Shown one piece after another: positions 1 through 6,163 of a DNA stretch of 7,180 bases (positions are counted from its first letter, which is position 1; each line of letters opens with the position of its first letter). Under the pieces are notes generated by a model. It ran no database searches. It was not told the DNA's origin and was given only the letters and a program-made list of their open reading frames with translations. The translations under genes and the position numbers were made by a program. This DNA comes from UMGS1307 sp964523005 (lineage in GTDB: Bacteria > Bacillota > Clostridia > Oscillospirales > CAG-382). The DNA is taken from the NCBI GenBank assembly GCA_964523005.1, contig CAZFZL010000079.1, forward strand, positions 1 to 7,180, read 5' to 3'.

Positions 1-218
1 ATGTACCGTTTGACGGAAAATACGTCATGTGCTGCGGTCCGCTCCCGATGCTCAAAGCCGCGTGGGAAAAATGCGCGGACGGACAGTTCTCGTTCGAAGA
101 GCGTATGGGCTGCGGCTTCGGGACGTGCATGGGCTGCACGCACAAGACACTCAACGGTTATAAGCGTATCTGCCGCGACGGGCCTATACTCGAGAGAGGA
201 GAAATACTATGGACATGA
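1..218 (+). CDS. pyrK: PyrK, dihydroorotate dehydrogenase B electron-transfer subunit (3' end only)
   Basis: C-terminal 71 residues; the first full codon is at base 3 and the start lies left of the window. PyrK carries FAD and a [2Fe-2S] cluster and passes electrons from the FMN subunit PyrDB to NAD+ in the cytosolic PyrDB2-PyrK2 complex. Visible are the end of the NAD/FAD domain (CCGPLPML) and the iron-sulfur ligand motif, with cysteines at fragment residues 37, 42, 45 and 57 (C-x4-C-x2-C-x11-C) inside RMGCGFGTCMGC...YKRICRDGP. The last spacing is a few residues shorter than I recall for the Bacillus and Lactococcus proteins; the assignment does not depend on it. The gene overlaps the start of pyrD by 10 bases, fitting translational coupling of two subunits of one enzyme. 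The FAD-binding domain is outside the window and cannot be assessed. Confidence 0.95.
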   Translation, partial: VPFDGKYVMCCGPLPMLKAAWEKCADGQFSFEERMGCGFGTCMGCTHKTLNGYKRICRDGPILERGEILWT

Positions 219-1129
219 GCGTAAAGCTCTGCAGCATCACCCTCGACAACCCGGTTATCGCGGCGTCGGGCTGCTTCGGATACGGTGCGGAGATGGCGCA
301 GTTCTACGATATAAACATACTCGGTTCGTTCTCCTTCAAGGGCACTACGAAAGAAGCGCGCCTCGGAAACGACTGTCCGCGTATCGCCGAATGCTCCGGC
401 GGTATGCTCAACGCCGTCGGGCTTCAGAATCCCGGCATAGATAAGGTCCTGCGCGAAGAGCTTCCAGCTCTCAGAAAAGTCTTTACGAAGCCTGTCATCG
501 CAAACATAGGCGGATTTTCAGAGGATGAATATGTGTACTGCTGCCAAAAGGCAGAGGAATGCGAAAACGTAGACATGATAGAATTGAATATAAGCTGTCC
601 CAACGTCCACAACGGCTCAATGAGCTTCGGTACGGATACGCAAAGCACCTACAGCGTCGTTTCAAAGGTGAGAAAAGCCTTGAAAAAGCCGCTTGCCGTC
701 AAGCTTACACCCAACATCACCGATATAACCGAAACGGCACGTGCCGCGCAGGACGCAGGCGCCGACGCGCTGACGCTCATCAACACTCTGCTCGGCATGC
801 GCTTTGACCTGCGTCGCAGGATGCCGCTGCTTGCGAACACAACGGGAGGACTTTCCGGGCCTGCTGTGTTTCCCGTTGCGCTCGCCGCTGTTTACAGAAC
901 GGCTCAGTGTGTGAGCATCCCGATAATAGGCTGCGGCGGCGTGGCAAGCGCCGAAGACGTGATCGAAATGATGATGGCAGGCGCGGCAGCGGTGCAGATC
1001 GGCGCGATGAACCTCGTCGATCCGTACATATGCAAAACGATAATTGAATCGCTCCCCGCATGCGCTGAAAAATACGGCTTCAAAAGTATATCGGAAATAA
1101 CGGGCTGCGCGCTGCCTGAGCATAAATAG
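209..1129 (+). CDS. pyrD: Dihydroorotate dehydrogenase, class 1B catalytic subunit (PyrDB)
   Basis: 306 residues, the usual length for the FMN-containing TIM-barrel subunit that oxidises dihydroorotate to orotate, the fourth step of UMP synthesis. Motifs in order: NPVIAASGCFGYG (14-26), FKGTT with the flavin-site lysine K44, GMLNAVGLQNPG (65-76), ELNISCPNV with the catalytic cysteine C130 (cysteine marks class 1; class 2 uses serine), VKLTPN with K165, TTGGLSGPA (211-219) and the phosphate-binding GCGGVASAEDV...GAAAVQIGA (241-266). Class 1B rather than 1A follows from the adjacent pyrK. The start at 209 is chosen because AGGAG at 197-201 lies 7 bases upstream; an alternative ATG at 215, forming an ATGA overlap with the pyrK stop, would drop only two residues. 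Odd point: the segment after GLSGPA reads VFPVAL, where family members I recall have a lysine (IKPVAL-like). Confidence 0.96.
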   Translation: MDMSVKLCSITLDNPVIAASGCFGYGAEMAQFYDINILGSFSFKGTTKEARLGNDCPRIAECSGGMLNAVGLQNPGIDKVLREELPALRKVFTKPVIANIGGFSEDEYVYCCQKAEECENVDMIELNISCPNVHNGSMSFGTDTQSTYSVVSKVRKALKKPLAVKLTPNITDITETARAAQDAGADALTLINTLLGMRFDLRRRMPLLANTTGGLSGPAVFPVALAAVYRTAQCVSIPIIGCGGVASAEDVIEMMMAGAAAVQIGAMNLVDPYICKTIIESLPACAEKYGFKSISEITGCALPEHK

Positions 1130-1151
1130 AACAACGGAAGGAACACAAATC

Positions 1152-1859
1152 ATGAACAAAGACGTTATCATTGCGCTCGACTTCCCCACGGCTTCGAAAA
1201 CACTCGACTTTCTATCGCTTTTCAAGGACGAAAGGCCTTACGTCAAGGTCGGGATGGAGCTGTACTACGCGGAAGGCGCAGCCCTTATAAAAGAGTTGAA
1301 AACGCGCGGTATGCGCGTGTTTCTCGACCTGAAGCTCCACGATATACCCAACACCGTCAAAAGAACGATGAGCGTGCTTTCATCCTGCGGTGTCGATATG
1401 GTAAACCTGCACGCATCCGGCACGCGCGCGATGATGGAAGCGGCGCTTGAAGGGCTTACACGGCCGAACGGCACCCGTCCGCTGCTCATAGCCGTGACGC
1501 TGCTGACCTCGATAAGCGAAGAAGCGCTTTGCGGTGAGCTTGCGATAAACGAAACGCCGGAGCAGACAGCGGTGCGTCTTGCTTATCTTGCAAAGCAAAG
1601 CGGACTTGACGGCGTTGTCTGTTCTCCGCTCGAAGCAGGCGCAGTACATGAAAAATGCGGCAGGGATTTTCTCACCGTCACACCGGGGATCCGCTTCGCC
1701 GACTCCGAAAAGGGCGACCAGTCGCGCATAGCCACGCCGCTGCGCGCACGCGCCGAATCAGATTATATTGTCGTCGGCAGACCGATAACGGCGTCTCCCG
1801 ATCCGCTCGAAGCATATAAACGGTGCATAAAGGATTTTCTCGGAAAGGATATAAAATAA
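1152..1859 (+). CDS. pyrF: Orotidine 5'-phosphate decarboxylase
   Basis: 235 residues, typical of the bacterial group I OMP decarboxylase, which removes CO2 from OMP to give UMP, the last step of the pathway. The catalytic signature LDLKLHDIPNTV (58-69) supplies the Asp-Lys-Asp set D59, K61 and D64; D10 (ALDFP) and K32 (VKVG) complete the usual site. VTPGIR (176-181) and VVGRPIT (207-213), with R181 and R210, form the phosphate-binding part of the barrel. AAGGA at 1138-1142 sits 9 bases before the ATG. The gene follows pyrD after 22 bases and its stop overlaps the pyrE start by one base (TAATG), so it is an internal operon gene. It is a simple monofunctional protein, not fused to PyrE. Nothing is missing from the active site. 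Confidence 0.97.
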   Translation: MNKDVIIALDFPTASKTLDFLSLFKDERPYVKVGMELYYAEGAALIKELKTRGMRVFLDLKLHDIPNTVKRTMSVLSSCGVDMVNLHASGTRAMMEAALEGLTRPNGTRPLLIAVTLLTSISEEALCGELAINETPEQTAVRLAYLAKQSGLDGVVCSPLEAGAVHEKCGRDFLTVTPGIRFADSEKGDQSRIATPLRARAESDYIVVGRPITASPDPLEAYKRCIKDFLGKDIK

Positions 1860-2503
1860 TGAACGACATCAGCATAAAAAGACAAGTCGCGCTCGCGCTG
1901 CTCAATGAGGGCGCGGTGTTTCTCAGACCGAATGACCCGTTCACTTGGGCAAGCGGCATAAAAAGTCCGGTGTACTGCGACAACCGGCTCATACTCACCG
2001 CTCCCAAGGCGCGTGACACGGTGGAAAACGCCATAGCCGCCTGTGTAAAGACACAATACCCCGAATGCGAAATACTCATGGGTACAAGCACAGCCGGAAT
2101 CGCTCACGCGGCGATAGCCGCTCATATACTCGAAATGCCGATGGGCTACGTGCGTTCCGGCGCCAAGGATCACGGCAGGCAGAACAGGATCGAGGGAAAG
2201 CTGCTTCCGGGTCAGAAATGTGTCGTCGTGGAAGACCTAATATCGACTGCCGGAAGCGCGATAGAATGCGCCGAAGCACTCAGAGAGGCAGGCGCCGACG
2301 TACTCGGCATCGTCAGCATATTCACCTACGGAATGAAAAAAGGTCTGGAGCGCCTTGAAAACGCCCGTCTTAAAAACGTGTCGATGTGCGATTTCGACAC
2401 GCTCGTGCATACTGCCGCCGAGACCGGATTCATCTCCGGCGACGACGTTGCAAGACTGCTTAAATTCCGCGACGACCCGTCCGACGAGTCGTGGATGAAA
2501 TAA
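1859..2503 (+). CDS. pyrE: Orotate phosphoribosyltransferase
   Basis: 214 residues from the ATG at 1859. The enzyme joins orotate to PRPP, giving OMP and pyrophosphate, and is normally a cytosolic dimer sharing active-site loops. The PRPP-binding signature is CVVVEDLISTAGSA (121-134). The flexible loop YVRSGAKDHG (97-106) holds the expected Arg, Lys and His (R99, K103, H105), and MGTSTAGIAHA (74-84) matches the family's conserved loop. The frame is open further upstream to an ATG at 1823, but I reject that start: it lies inside pyrF, would add 12 residues, and the ATG at 1859 has AAAGGA at 1844-1849 nine bases away and forms the tight TAATG junction with pyrF. The gene is followed by pyrB after 16 bases. 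Confidence 0.96.
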   Translation: MNDISIKRQVALALLNEGAVFLRPNDPFTWASGIKSPVYCDNRLILTAPKARDTVENAIAACVKTQYPECEILMGTSTAGIAHAAIAAHILEMPMGYVRSGAKDHGRQNRIEGKLLPGQKCVVVEDLISTAGSAIECAEALREAGADVLGIVSIFTYGMKKGLERLENARLKNVSMCDFDTLVHTAAETGFISGDDVARLLKFRDDPSDESWMK

Positions 2504-2519
2504 AAGAAAGGACAAAACG

Positions 2520-3443
2520 ATGCGCCATCTTCTGAAGACAACCGACCTTTCCGTGGACGAGCTTGACACGCTGCTGCGCCTTGCGTCGGATATAAAAAAA
2601 GACCCGTCAGCTTATTACGGACTGTGCGACAGAAAAAAGCTCGCGACGCTCTTCTTTGAGCCGAGCACACGCACGAGGCTGAGCTTTGAGGCGGCTATGC
2701 TCGATCTAGGCGGAAAGGTCATCGGCTTTTCCTCTGCCGACTGCAGCAGCGCTTCAAAGGGCGAAAGCGTAAGCGATACGGTGATAACCGTCGGCTGCTA
2801 CGCCGATATAATCGCCATGCGTCACCCGAAGGAAGGCGCGCCGAAGATCGCGAGCATGAGCTCACGCGTGCCGATCATCAACGCAGGCGACGGCGGTCAC
2901 GACCATCCGACGCAGACGCTGACCGATATTTTTACGATAATCGAAGAAAAAGGCTCGCCTGACGGGCTGACCGTCGGACTGTGCGGCGACCTGCAGTTCG
3001 GACGCACAGTGCATTCGCTCATCGGCGCCCTCGCGCGCTGCAAGGGAGTGAAATTCGTCCTTATCTCTCCGAAAGAGCTGCGCGCACCGACGTATATCAC
3101 CGAAGAGATCCTCGCGAAAAACGGGCTAGAATACAGCGAATCGCGTTCTCTCGAGGATGCGATCAGCTCGCTTGACGTGCTCTATATGACTCGCGTACAG
3201 CGCGAACGCTTCTTCAATGAAGACGAGTATCTGCGTCTCAAGGACAGCTATGTGCTCACGCCCGAAATACTATCGCTCGCAAAAAGCGACCTTGCGGTGC
3301 TGCATCCGCTGCCGCGTGTAAACGAGATCTCGCGCAGTGTTGACAGCGACAAACGTGCCTGCTATTTCCGGCAGGTCGAAAACGGAAAGTTCGTGAGGAT
3401 GGCTCTCATTCTCATGCTGCTCGGACTGAAGGAGGGACTTTGA
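2520..3443 (+). CDS. pyrB: Aspartate carbamoyltransferase catalytic subunit
   Basis: 307 residues, a full-length catalytic chain that condenses carbamoyl phosphate with aspartate, the committed step of pyrimidine synthesis. The carbamoyl-phosphate signature FFEPSTRTRLSFE (45-57) supplies S49, T50, R51 and T52. Further active-site positions appear conserved relative to the E. coli enzyme: K80 in the SSASKGES loop, R101 in AMRHP, H129 and Q132 in HDHPTQT, R162 in GDLQFGRTVHSL, R225 and Q227 in YMTRVQ, and the LHPLPR loop (261-266). AAAGGA at 2507-2512 is 7 bases before the ATG. The stop overlaps the pyrI ATG by one base (TGATG), as expected for two subunits of one holoenzyme. With PyrI present, an allosteric B6I6-type dodecamer is likely (inference). 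Confidence 0.97.
   Translation: MRHLLKTTDLSVDELDTLLRLASDIKKDPSAYYGLCDRKKLATLFFEPSTRTRLSFEAAMLDLGGKVIGFSSADCSSASKGESVSDTVITVGCYADIIAMRHPKEGAPKIASMSSRVPIINAGDGGHDHPTQTLTDIFTIIEEKGSPDGLTVGLCGDLQFGRTVHSLIGALARCKGVKFVLISPKELRAPTYITEEILAKNGLEYSESRSLEDAISSLDVLYMTRVQRERFFNEDEYLRLKDSYVLTPEILSLAKSDLAVLHPLPRVNEISRSVDSDKRACYFRQVENGKFVRMALILMLLGLKEGL
3429..3435 (+). promoter_or_regulatory. Strong ribosome binding site for pyrI
   Basis: AAGGAGG inside the last codons of pyrB, 7 bases before the pyrI ATG at 3443. It is the strongest Shine-Dalgarno match in the pyr block and decides for the ATG over the in-frame TTG at 3440. It fits a need to make regulatory chains in proportion to catalytic chains (inference). 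Confidence 0.8.
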
Positions 3444-3853
3444 TGAATATTGACGGAGTGAACAACGGGATAGTGCTCGATCATATCCGCGCCGGTACGG
3501 GTATTGTCATATACAACTACCTCTCGCTTGAAAAACAGGATTGCTGTGTGGCGCTCATACAGAACGTCAAAAGCGGTAAATACGGCAAAAAAGATATAAT
3601 CAAGATCGATTCCGATATCGAACCGGATCTCGATATGCTTGGGTATCTCGACCCTAACATCACAGTCAACTATATCAGGGACGGTAAGCTGCTCAAAAAA
3701 TCGCACCTTGAGCTTCCTAAGGAGCTTCACAATATCCTTAAATGCAAAAACCCCCGCTGTATTACAGCCACCGAGCCGGAAGCGGAGCAGATATTCGTGC
3801 TCACCGACCGAAAAAACAGGATCTACCGCTGCGCGTATTGCGAAGAGCAGTAA
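3443..3853 (+). CDS. pyrI: Aspartate carbamoyltransferase regulatory subunit
   Basis: 136 residues. PyrI binds nucleotide effectors (CTP/UTP inhibit and ATP activates in the E. coli enzyme) and links catalytic trimers through a zinc domain. The N-terminal allosteric domain begins GIVLDHIRAGTG (9-20) and includes KKDIIKID (49-56); D13, H14, K54 and K86 line up with nucleotide-contact residues D19, H20, K60 and K94 of E. coli PyrI. The C-terminal zinc domain has C101-x4-C106-x23-C130-x2-C133, the same spacing as E. coli. Start choice: a TTG at 3440 is in frame directly before the ATG at 3443, but AAGGAGG at 3429-3435 is 7 bases from the ATG and only 4 from the TTG. This is the last gene of the pyr block; the next gene starts 140 bases on, behind its own promoter. 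Confidence 0.95.
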   Translation: MNIDGVNNGIVLDHIRAGTGIVIYNYLSLEKQDCCVALIQNVKSGKYGKKDIIKIDSDIEPDLDMLGYLDPNITVNYIRDGKLLKKSHLELPKELHNILKCKNPRCITATEPEAEQIFVLTDRKNRIYRCAYCEEQ

Positions 3854-3901
3854 AAAAGTCCTGAAAATAAGCGAATAACGGGAAAAACTTTTCAAAAACA
3901 C

Positions 3902-3930
3902 TTGCTTTTTCGCTTGTAATGTTATATAAT
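3902..3930 (+). promoter_or_regulatory. Sigma-A type promoter for the rimP-nusA-infB operon
   Basis: The -35 box is TTGCTT (3902-3907) and the -10 box TATAAT (3925-3930), with a 17-base spacer. The -10 is a perfect consensus and the -35 matches TTGACA in its first three bases. Transcription would start near 3937, giving a 5' leader of roughly 57 bases before rimP. It lies in the only sizeable intergenic gap, exactly where the pyrimidine block gives way to the rimP operon. It is a prediction from sequence; the start site has not been measured. Confidence 0.75.
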
Positions 3931-3948
3931 GCATTAGAATAAGGATGT

Positions 3949-3976
3949 ATGAAGAGTGGTGCGAGCCACTCTTCAT
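3949..3976 (+). ncRNA. rimP 5'-leader stem-loop with GCGA tetraloop
   Basis: Perfect 11 bp inverted repeat: ATGAAGAGTGG (3949-3959) and CCACTCTTCAT (3966-3976). The six bases between them, TGCGAG, can close with a U-G pair to leave GCGA, a GNRA-type tetraloop. The hairpin starts about 12 bases after the predicted transcription start and ends 7 bases before the AAGGCGG ribosome binding site of rimP. No T-run follows, so it is not a standard intrinsic terminator. From memory, many Firmicutes carry a GAGTGGG/CCCACTC-like hairpin ahead of rimP (ylxS), which would make this a conserved leader element; I cannot search to confirm. Possible roles are protecting the 5' end of the mRNA, controlling rimP translation, or binding a product of the operon (inference). 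Confidence 0.7.
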
Positions 3977-3993
3977 GGTTTATAAGGCGGAAT

Positions 3994-4458
3994 ATGAATA
4001 AAAGAGAAACTGTAACAAGAATAATCGAGCTGCTCAGGAAGCCGCTCAACGACGCCGGCTTCGTGCTGTGGTACGTCGATATGTACAAAGACCGCGACGG
4101 GCAGCAGCTGCTCATCGAGATCGACGCCGAAGGTGGCGTAAACATGGAAAAATGCACGGCGGCAAACGAAATAGTCAACGAAATTCTCGACGCTGCGGAC
4201 ATTATTGACGATCAGTACACCCTTGAGGTGTCAAGCGCAGGACTTACACGCGAGCTCAAAAACGAGTTCCAGCTGCGCTATTATCTCGGCACCGACACGC
4301 CCGTTACGGTCAGACTGTACGCGCCTGTCGACGGCAGAAAGCAGATAGACGGAACGCTCGACGATCTCGACGAGCGGACGCTTACGATTGGATCAGGCGG
4401 CGAGGAGGTTTGCATAGAACGCAGGCAGATCGCTTCCGTGAAGGTCGAATTAGAATGA
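3994..4458 (+). CDS. rimP: Ribosome maturation factor RimP
   Basis: 154 residues, the usual RimP length. RimP binds free 30S subunits and helps late assembly around S12 and the central pseudoknot. The N-terminal alpha/beta domain (about 1-85) ends in the family hallmark LEVSSAGLTRELK (77-89; commonly VSSPGLDRPL, so the proline is alanine here). The C-terminal SH3-like domain (about 92-154) begins FQLRYYLGTDTPVTVRLYAP and contains GTLDDLDERTLTI. The start at 3994 is chosen because AAGGCGG (3984-3990) lies just before it and family homology begins there. An in-frame ATG at 3949 would add 15 residues but sits inside the leader hairpin. It is the first gene of the rimP-nusA-ylxR-ylxQ-infB operon, with nusA 40 bases downstream. 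Confidence 0.95.
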   Translation: MNKRETVTRIIELLRKPLNDAGFVLWYVDMYKDRDGQQLLIEIDAEGGVNMEKCTAANEIVNEILDAADIIDDQYTLEVSSAGLTRELKNEFQLRYYLGTDTPVTVRLYAPVDGRKQIDGTLDDLDERTLTIGSGGEEVCIERRQIASVKVELE

Positions 4459-4478
4459 TATTAAAAAAGAATATAAAC

Positions 4479-4502
4479 AAAGGAATGGTCACTGAAAAAT
4501 GA
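4479..4502 (+). promoter_or_regulatory. nusA initiation region with a five-codon upstream frame
   Basis: AAAGGA (4479-4484) is followed immediately by an ATG at 4485 that reads M-V-T-E-K and stops at TGA 4500-4502. That stop overlaps the nusA ATG as ATGA. The ribosome binding site is 14 bases from the nusA start. The ATG at 4485 has essentially no spacing from this site, so whether the mini-frame is translated is uncertain. Confidence 0.4.
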
Positions 4503-5599
4503 ACAACGAATTTTTTGACGCTCTCGATCTGCTCGAAAAAGAGCGCGGGATCCCGAAGGAATATATGCTCGAGCGTGTTGAAGCAGCGCTTGTGTCGGCT
4601 TTTAAACGTGAAAGCGGCGGCGCGCTGAACGTTCGGGTTGAGCTTGACCCCGCGAAAAAAACAACGGTCATGTTCAAGCAGATGCTCGTTGTAGAGCAGG
4701 TCGAAGACGATAAAACTGAAATATCGCTTGAGGACGCAAGAAAAACATCTCCCTCCTGCAACTTGGGCGACACGCTTGAGACTCCCCTCTCACCGCAAAA
4801 ATTCGGACGTATCTCTGCACAGACCGCAAAGCAGGTCATAATCCAGGGTATCCGTGAAGCGGAAAGAGGAATGCTTATAAAAGAATACGAGGAAAAGAAA
4901 GAAGAAATCGTTTCGGCGATTGTCGTCAGGATAGACCCGTCGAACGACAACGTGACGCTCGAAATAGGAAAGAACGAAATGGTGCTCTTCCGCCACGAGC
5001 AATCACCTGCCGATGAGCTTCAGGTCGGAGACAGAATAAAAGTCTTTGTCACGGAGATTAAAAGAGAGGCGCGCGGCCCGTCGATCGTTCTTTCACGCGT
5101 CCATCCGGGACTTATAAAACGGCTGTTTGAGCTTGAAGTTCCCGAACTCGCAGACGGTCAAGTCGAGATCATGGCTATCGCACGTGAAGCCGGCAGCCGT
5201 TCAAAGGTCGCCGTAAAGACGAACGATTCGGACATCGATCCGATCGGCGCGTGTATAGGCAACAGAGGAACAAGAAAGAATAATGTTACCAAGGAGCTTC
5301 ACGGAGAAAAGATCGACCTTATCAAATACAGCGAAGTTCCTGAGGAATTCATCGCGGCGGCGCTCGCTCCGGCAACAGTGCTCAGCGTAACAAGATTCGC
5401 CGAAAACGAAAACGCCTTCCGCGTCGTAGTGCCGGACGAACAGCTTTCACTCGCCATCGGCAAGGCAGGTCAGAACGCCCGCCTCGCTGCAAAGCTTGTC
5501 GGCGCAAAGATAGACATAAAATCCAAAACAGGACAGGAAACGGAGCTTCTTACCGCGCAGGACGCCCCGGAGGAAGAACCGGAACATGACGAAGAATAA
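4499..5599 (+). CDS. nusA: Transcription termination/antitermination factor NusA
   Basis: 366 residues, the short Gram-positive form without the C-terminal acidic repeats of E. coli NusA. It binds RNA polymerase and nascent RNA and acts in pausing, intrinsic termination and antitermination. Domains: N-terminal RNAP-binding domain (about 1-125, opening FFDALDLLEKERGIPKEYM), S1 (about 130-200, ending GPSIVLSRVHPGLIKRLFE), KH1 (about 205-280, DPIGACIGNRGTRKNNVTKELHGEKIDLI) and KH2 (about 285-342, LSLAIGKAGQNARLAAKL). The KH1 loop reads GNRGTRKNN where GPKGSRVQ is usual. The tail is acidic (EEEPEHDEE). A stop at 4493-4495 just upstream in frame fixes 4499 as the earliest start. The best ribosome binding site, AAAGGA (4479-4484), is 14 bases away, longer than usual. 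The 3' end overlaps ylxR by 14 bases. Confidence 0.97.
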   Translation: MNNEFFDALDLLEKERGIPKEYMLERVEAALVSAFKRESGGALNVRVELDPAKKTTVMFKQMLVVEQVEDDKTEISLEDARKTSPSCNLGDTLETPLSPQKFGRISAQTAKQVIIQGIREAERGMLIKEYEEKKEEIVSAIVVRIDPSNDNVTLEIGKNEMVLFRHEQSPADELQVGDRIKVFVTEIKREARGPSIVLSRVHPGLIKRLFELEVPELADGQVEIMAIAREAGSRSKVAVKTNDSDIDPIGACIGNRGTRKNNVTKELHGEKIDLIKYSEVPEEFIAAALAPATVLSVTRFAENENAFRVVVPDEQLSLAIGKAGQNARLAAKLVGAKIDIKSKTGQETELLTAQDAPEEEPEHDEE

Positions 5600-5849
5600 G
5601 CCTGAGAGAAAATGTGTCGGCTGCAACGAGATGAAAGAAAAAAGCTCTCTCATACGAATCGTCAGGCAGGATGAAAGAGTTTTCGTAGATACTACCGGCA
5701 AGGCAAACGGACGCGGCGCGTATGTGTGTAAAAGCTGCGACTGCATAAAAAAAGCCGTCAAGCAAAACAGATTTGAAAAAGCGCTCGGTGTCAAGCTTAC
5801 TGAGCAGATATGCGAACAGCTCACCGCGCTTACGGGTGAAAGCGAATGA
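5586..5849 (+). CDS. ylxR: YlxR/RnpM family RNA-binding protein (DUF448)
   Basis: 87 residues. The family hallmark is the N-terminal RKCVGCNEMKEKSSLIRIVR (8-27) followed by D-x-TGKANGRGAYVC (35-48), whose GRGAY loop is the conserved RNA-binding surface. In Bacillus subtilis the homologue has been reported to bind RNase P RNA and modulate RNase P, hence the name RnpM. Here cysteines C10 and C13 pair with C48 and C51 (C53 also nearby), a possible four-cysteine metal site; the B. subtilis protein, as I recall it, lacks these. GGAGGA at 5569-5574 inside nusA is 11 bases from the ATG. The gene overlaps nusA by 14 bases and ylxQ by 4 (ATGA), so its translation is probably coupled to both. Family assignment is firm; the exact role in this organism is inferred. 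Confidence 0.93.
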   Translation: MTKNKPERKCVGCNEMKEKSSLIRIVRQDERVFVDTTGKANGRGAYVCKSCDCIKKAVKQNRFEKALGVKLTEQICEQLTALTGESE

Positions 5850-6157
5850 AACGTATACTGTCGACCATTGGTCTGATGAAGCAGGCAGGTATGCTTGTGA
5901 GCGGTACGGACGCAATCTTCGACGCGATCCGTTCGGGAAAAGCAAAGCTCGTTCTCGTCGCGTCAGATGCCTCAGAGGACACAAAAAAACATTTCACCGA
6001 TAAAACGACATATTACAATATCCCGTGCGAAGAAATTGCGCTCACAAAAGACGAGCTCGGTGAAGCGCTCGGAAAGAAAACAGCTGCTGCCGCAGCTATT
6101 ACAAGCGAATCGTTCATAAAAGCTTACAGAGCGTCGCTTGCGAGAGACAAAGCATAG
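5846..6157 (+). CDS. ylxQ: YlxQ, L7Ae/L30e-like RNA-binding protein
   Basis: 103 residues, single-domain L7Ae/L30e/S12e fold. Visible family features are LSTIGLMKQAGMLVSGTDAIFDAIRSGKAKLVLVASDASEDTKKHF, in which the glycine-rich first loop (G9, G15, G20), the KAKLVLVA strand and the A-x-D-A-S-E-x-T-K-K segment match bacterial YlxQ proteins. YYNIPCEEI and TKDELGEALGKK (66-78) are the second half. Relatives bind kink-turn RNAs; the physiological target of YlxQ is not settled. The start overlaps the ylxR stop by four bases (ATGA), with GGTGA at 5835-5839 as a weak ribosome binding site. Its position between ylxR and infB is the standard one for Firmicutes. It is in the same reading frame as infB, separated only by its TAG stop and 57 bases without another stop in that frame. 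Confidence 0.93.
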   Translation: MKRILSTIGLMKQAGMLVSGTDAIFDAIRSGKAKLVLVASDASEDTKKHFTDKTTYYNIPCEEIALTKDELGEALGKKTAAAAAITSESFIKAYRASLARDKA

Positions 6158-6163
6158 AAGAGG

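Noticed and set aside
1..444. 147-codon + strand frame beginning at base 1
   Set aside because: Overlaps pyrK and pyrD in another frame; Arg/Ser-rich with no family signature, while both overlapped genes are certain.
662..1225. 187-codon - strand frame opposite pyrD and the start of pyrF
   Set aside because: Shadow of the pyrD coding sequence; no recognisable protein family.
1823..1858. Upstream ATG extending pyrE by 12 residues
   Set aside because: Lies inside pyrF. The ATG at 1859 has a properly spaced AAAGGA and a TAATG junction, and gives normal family length.
3440..3442. TTG as start of pyrI
   Set aside because: Only 4 bases from AAGGAGG, and directly followed by an ATG at the ideal 7-base spacing.
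3882..3893. Short GAAA/TTTC inverted repeat after pyrI as a terminator
   Set aside because: Only four A/T-rich pairs and no T-tract; too weak to support.
3362..3976. 204-codon - strand frame opposite pyrI and the rimP leader
   Set aside because: Antisense to pyrI and across the promoter and hairpin; no domain, no ribosome binding site argument, so a shadow frame.
3949..3976. Rho-independent terminator for the pyr operon
   Set aside because: The stem is strong but has no following T-run, and it lies downstream of the predicted rimP promoter, so a leader element fits better.
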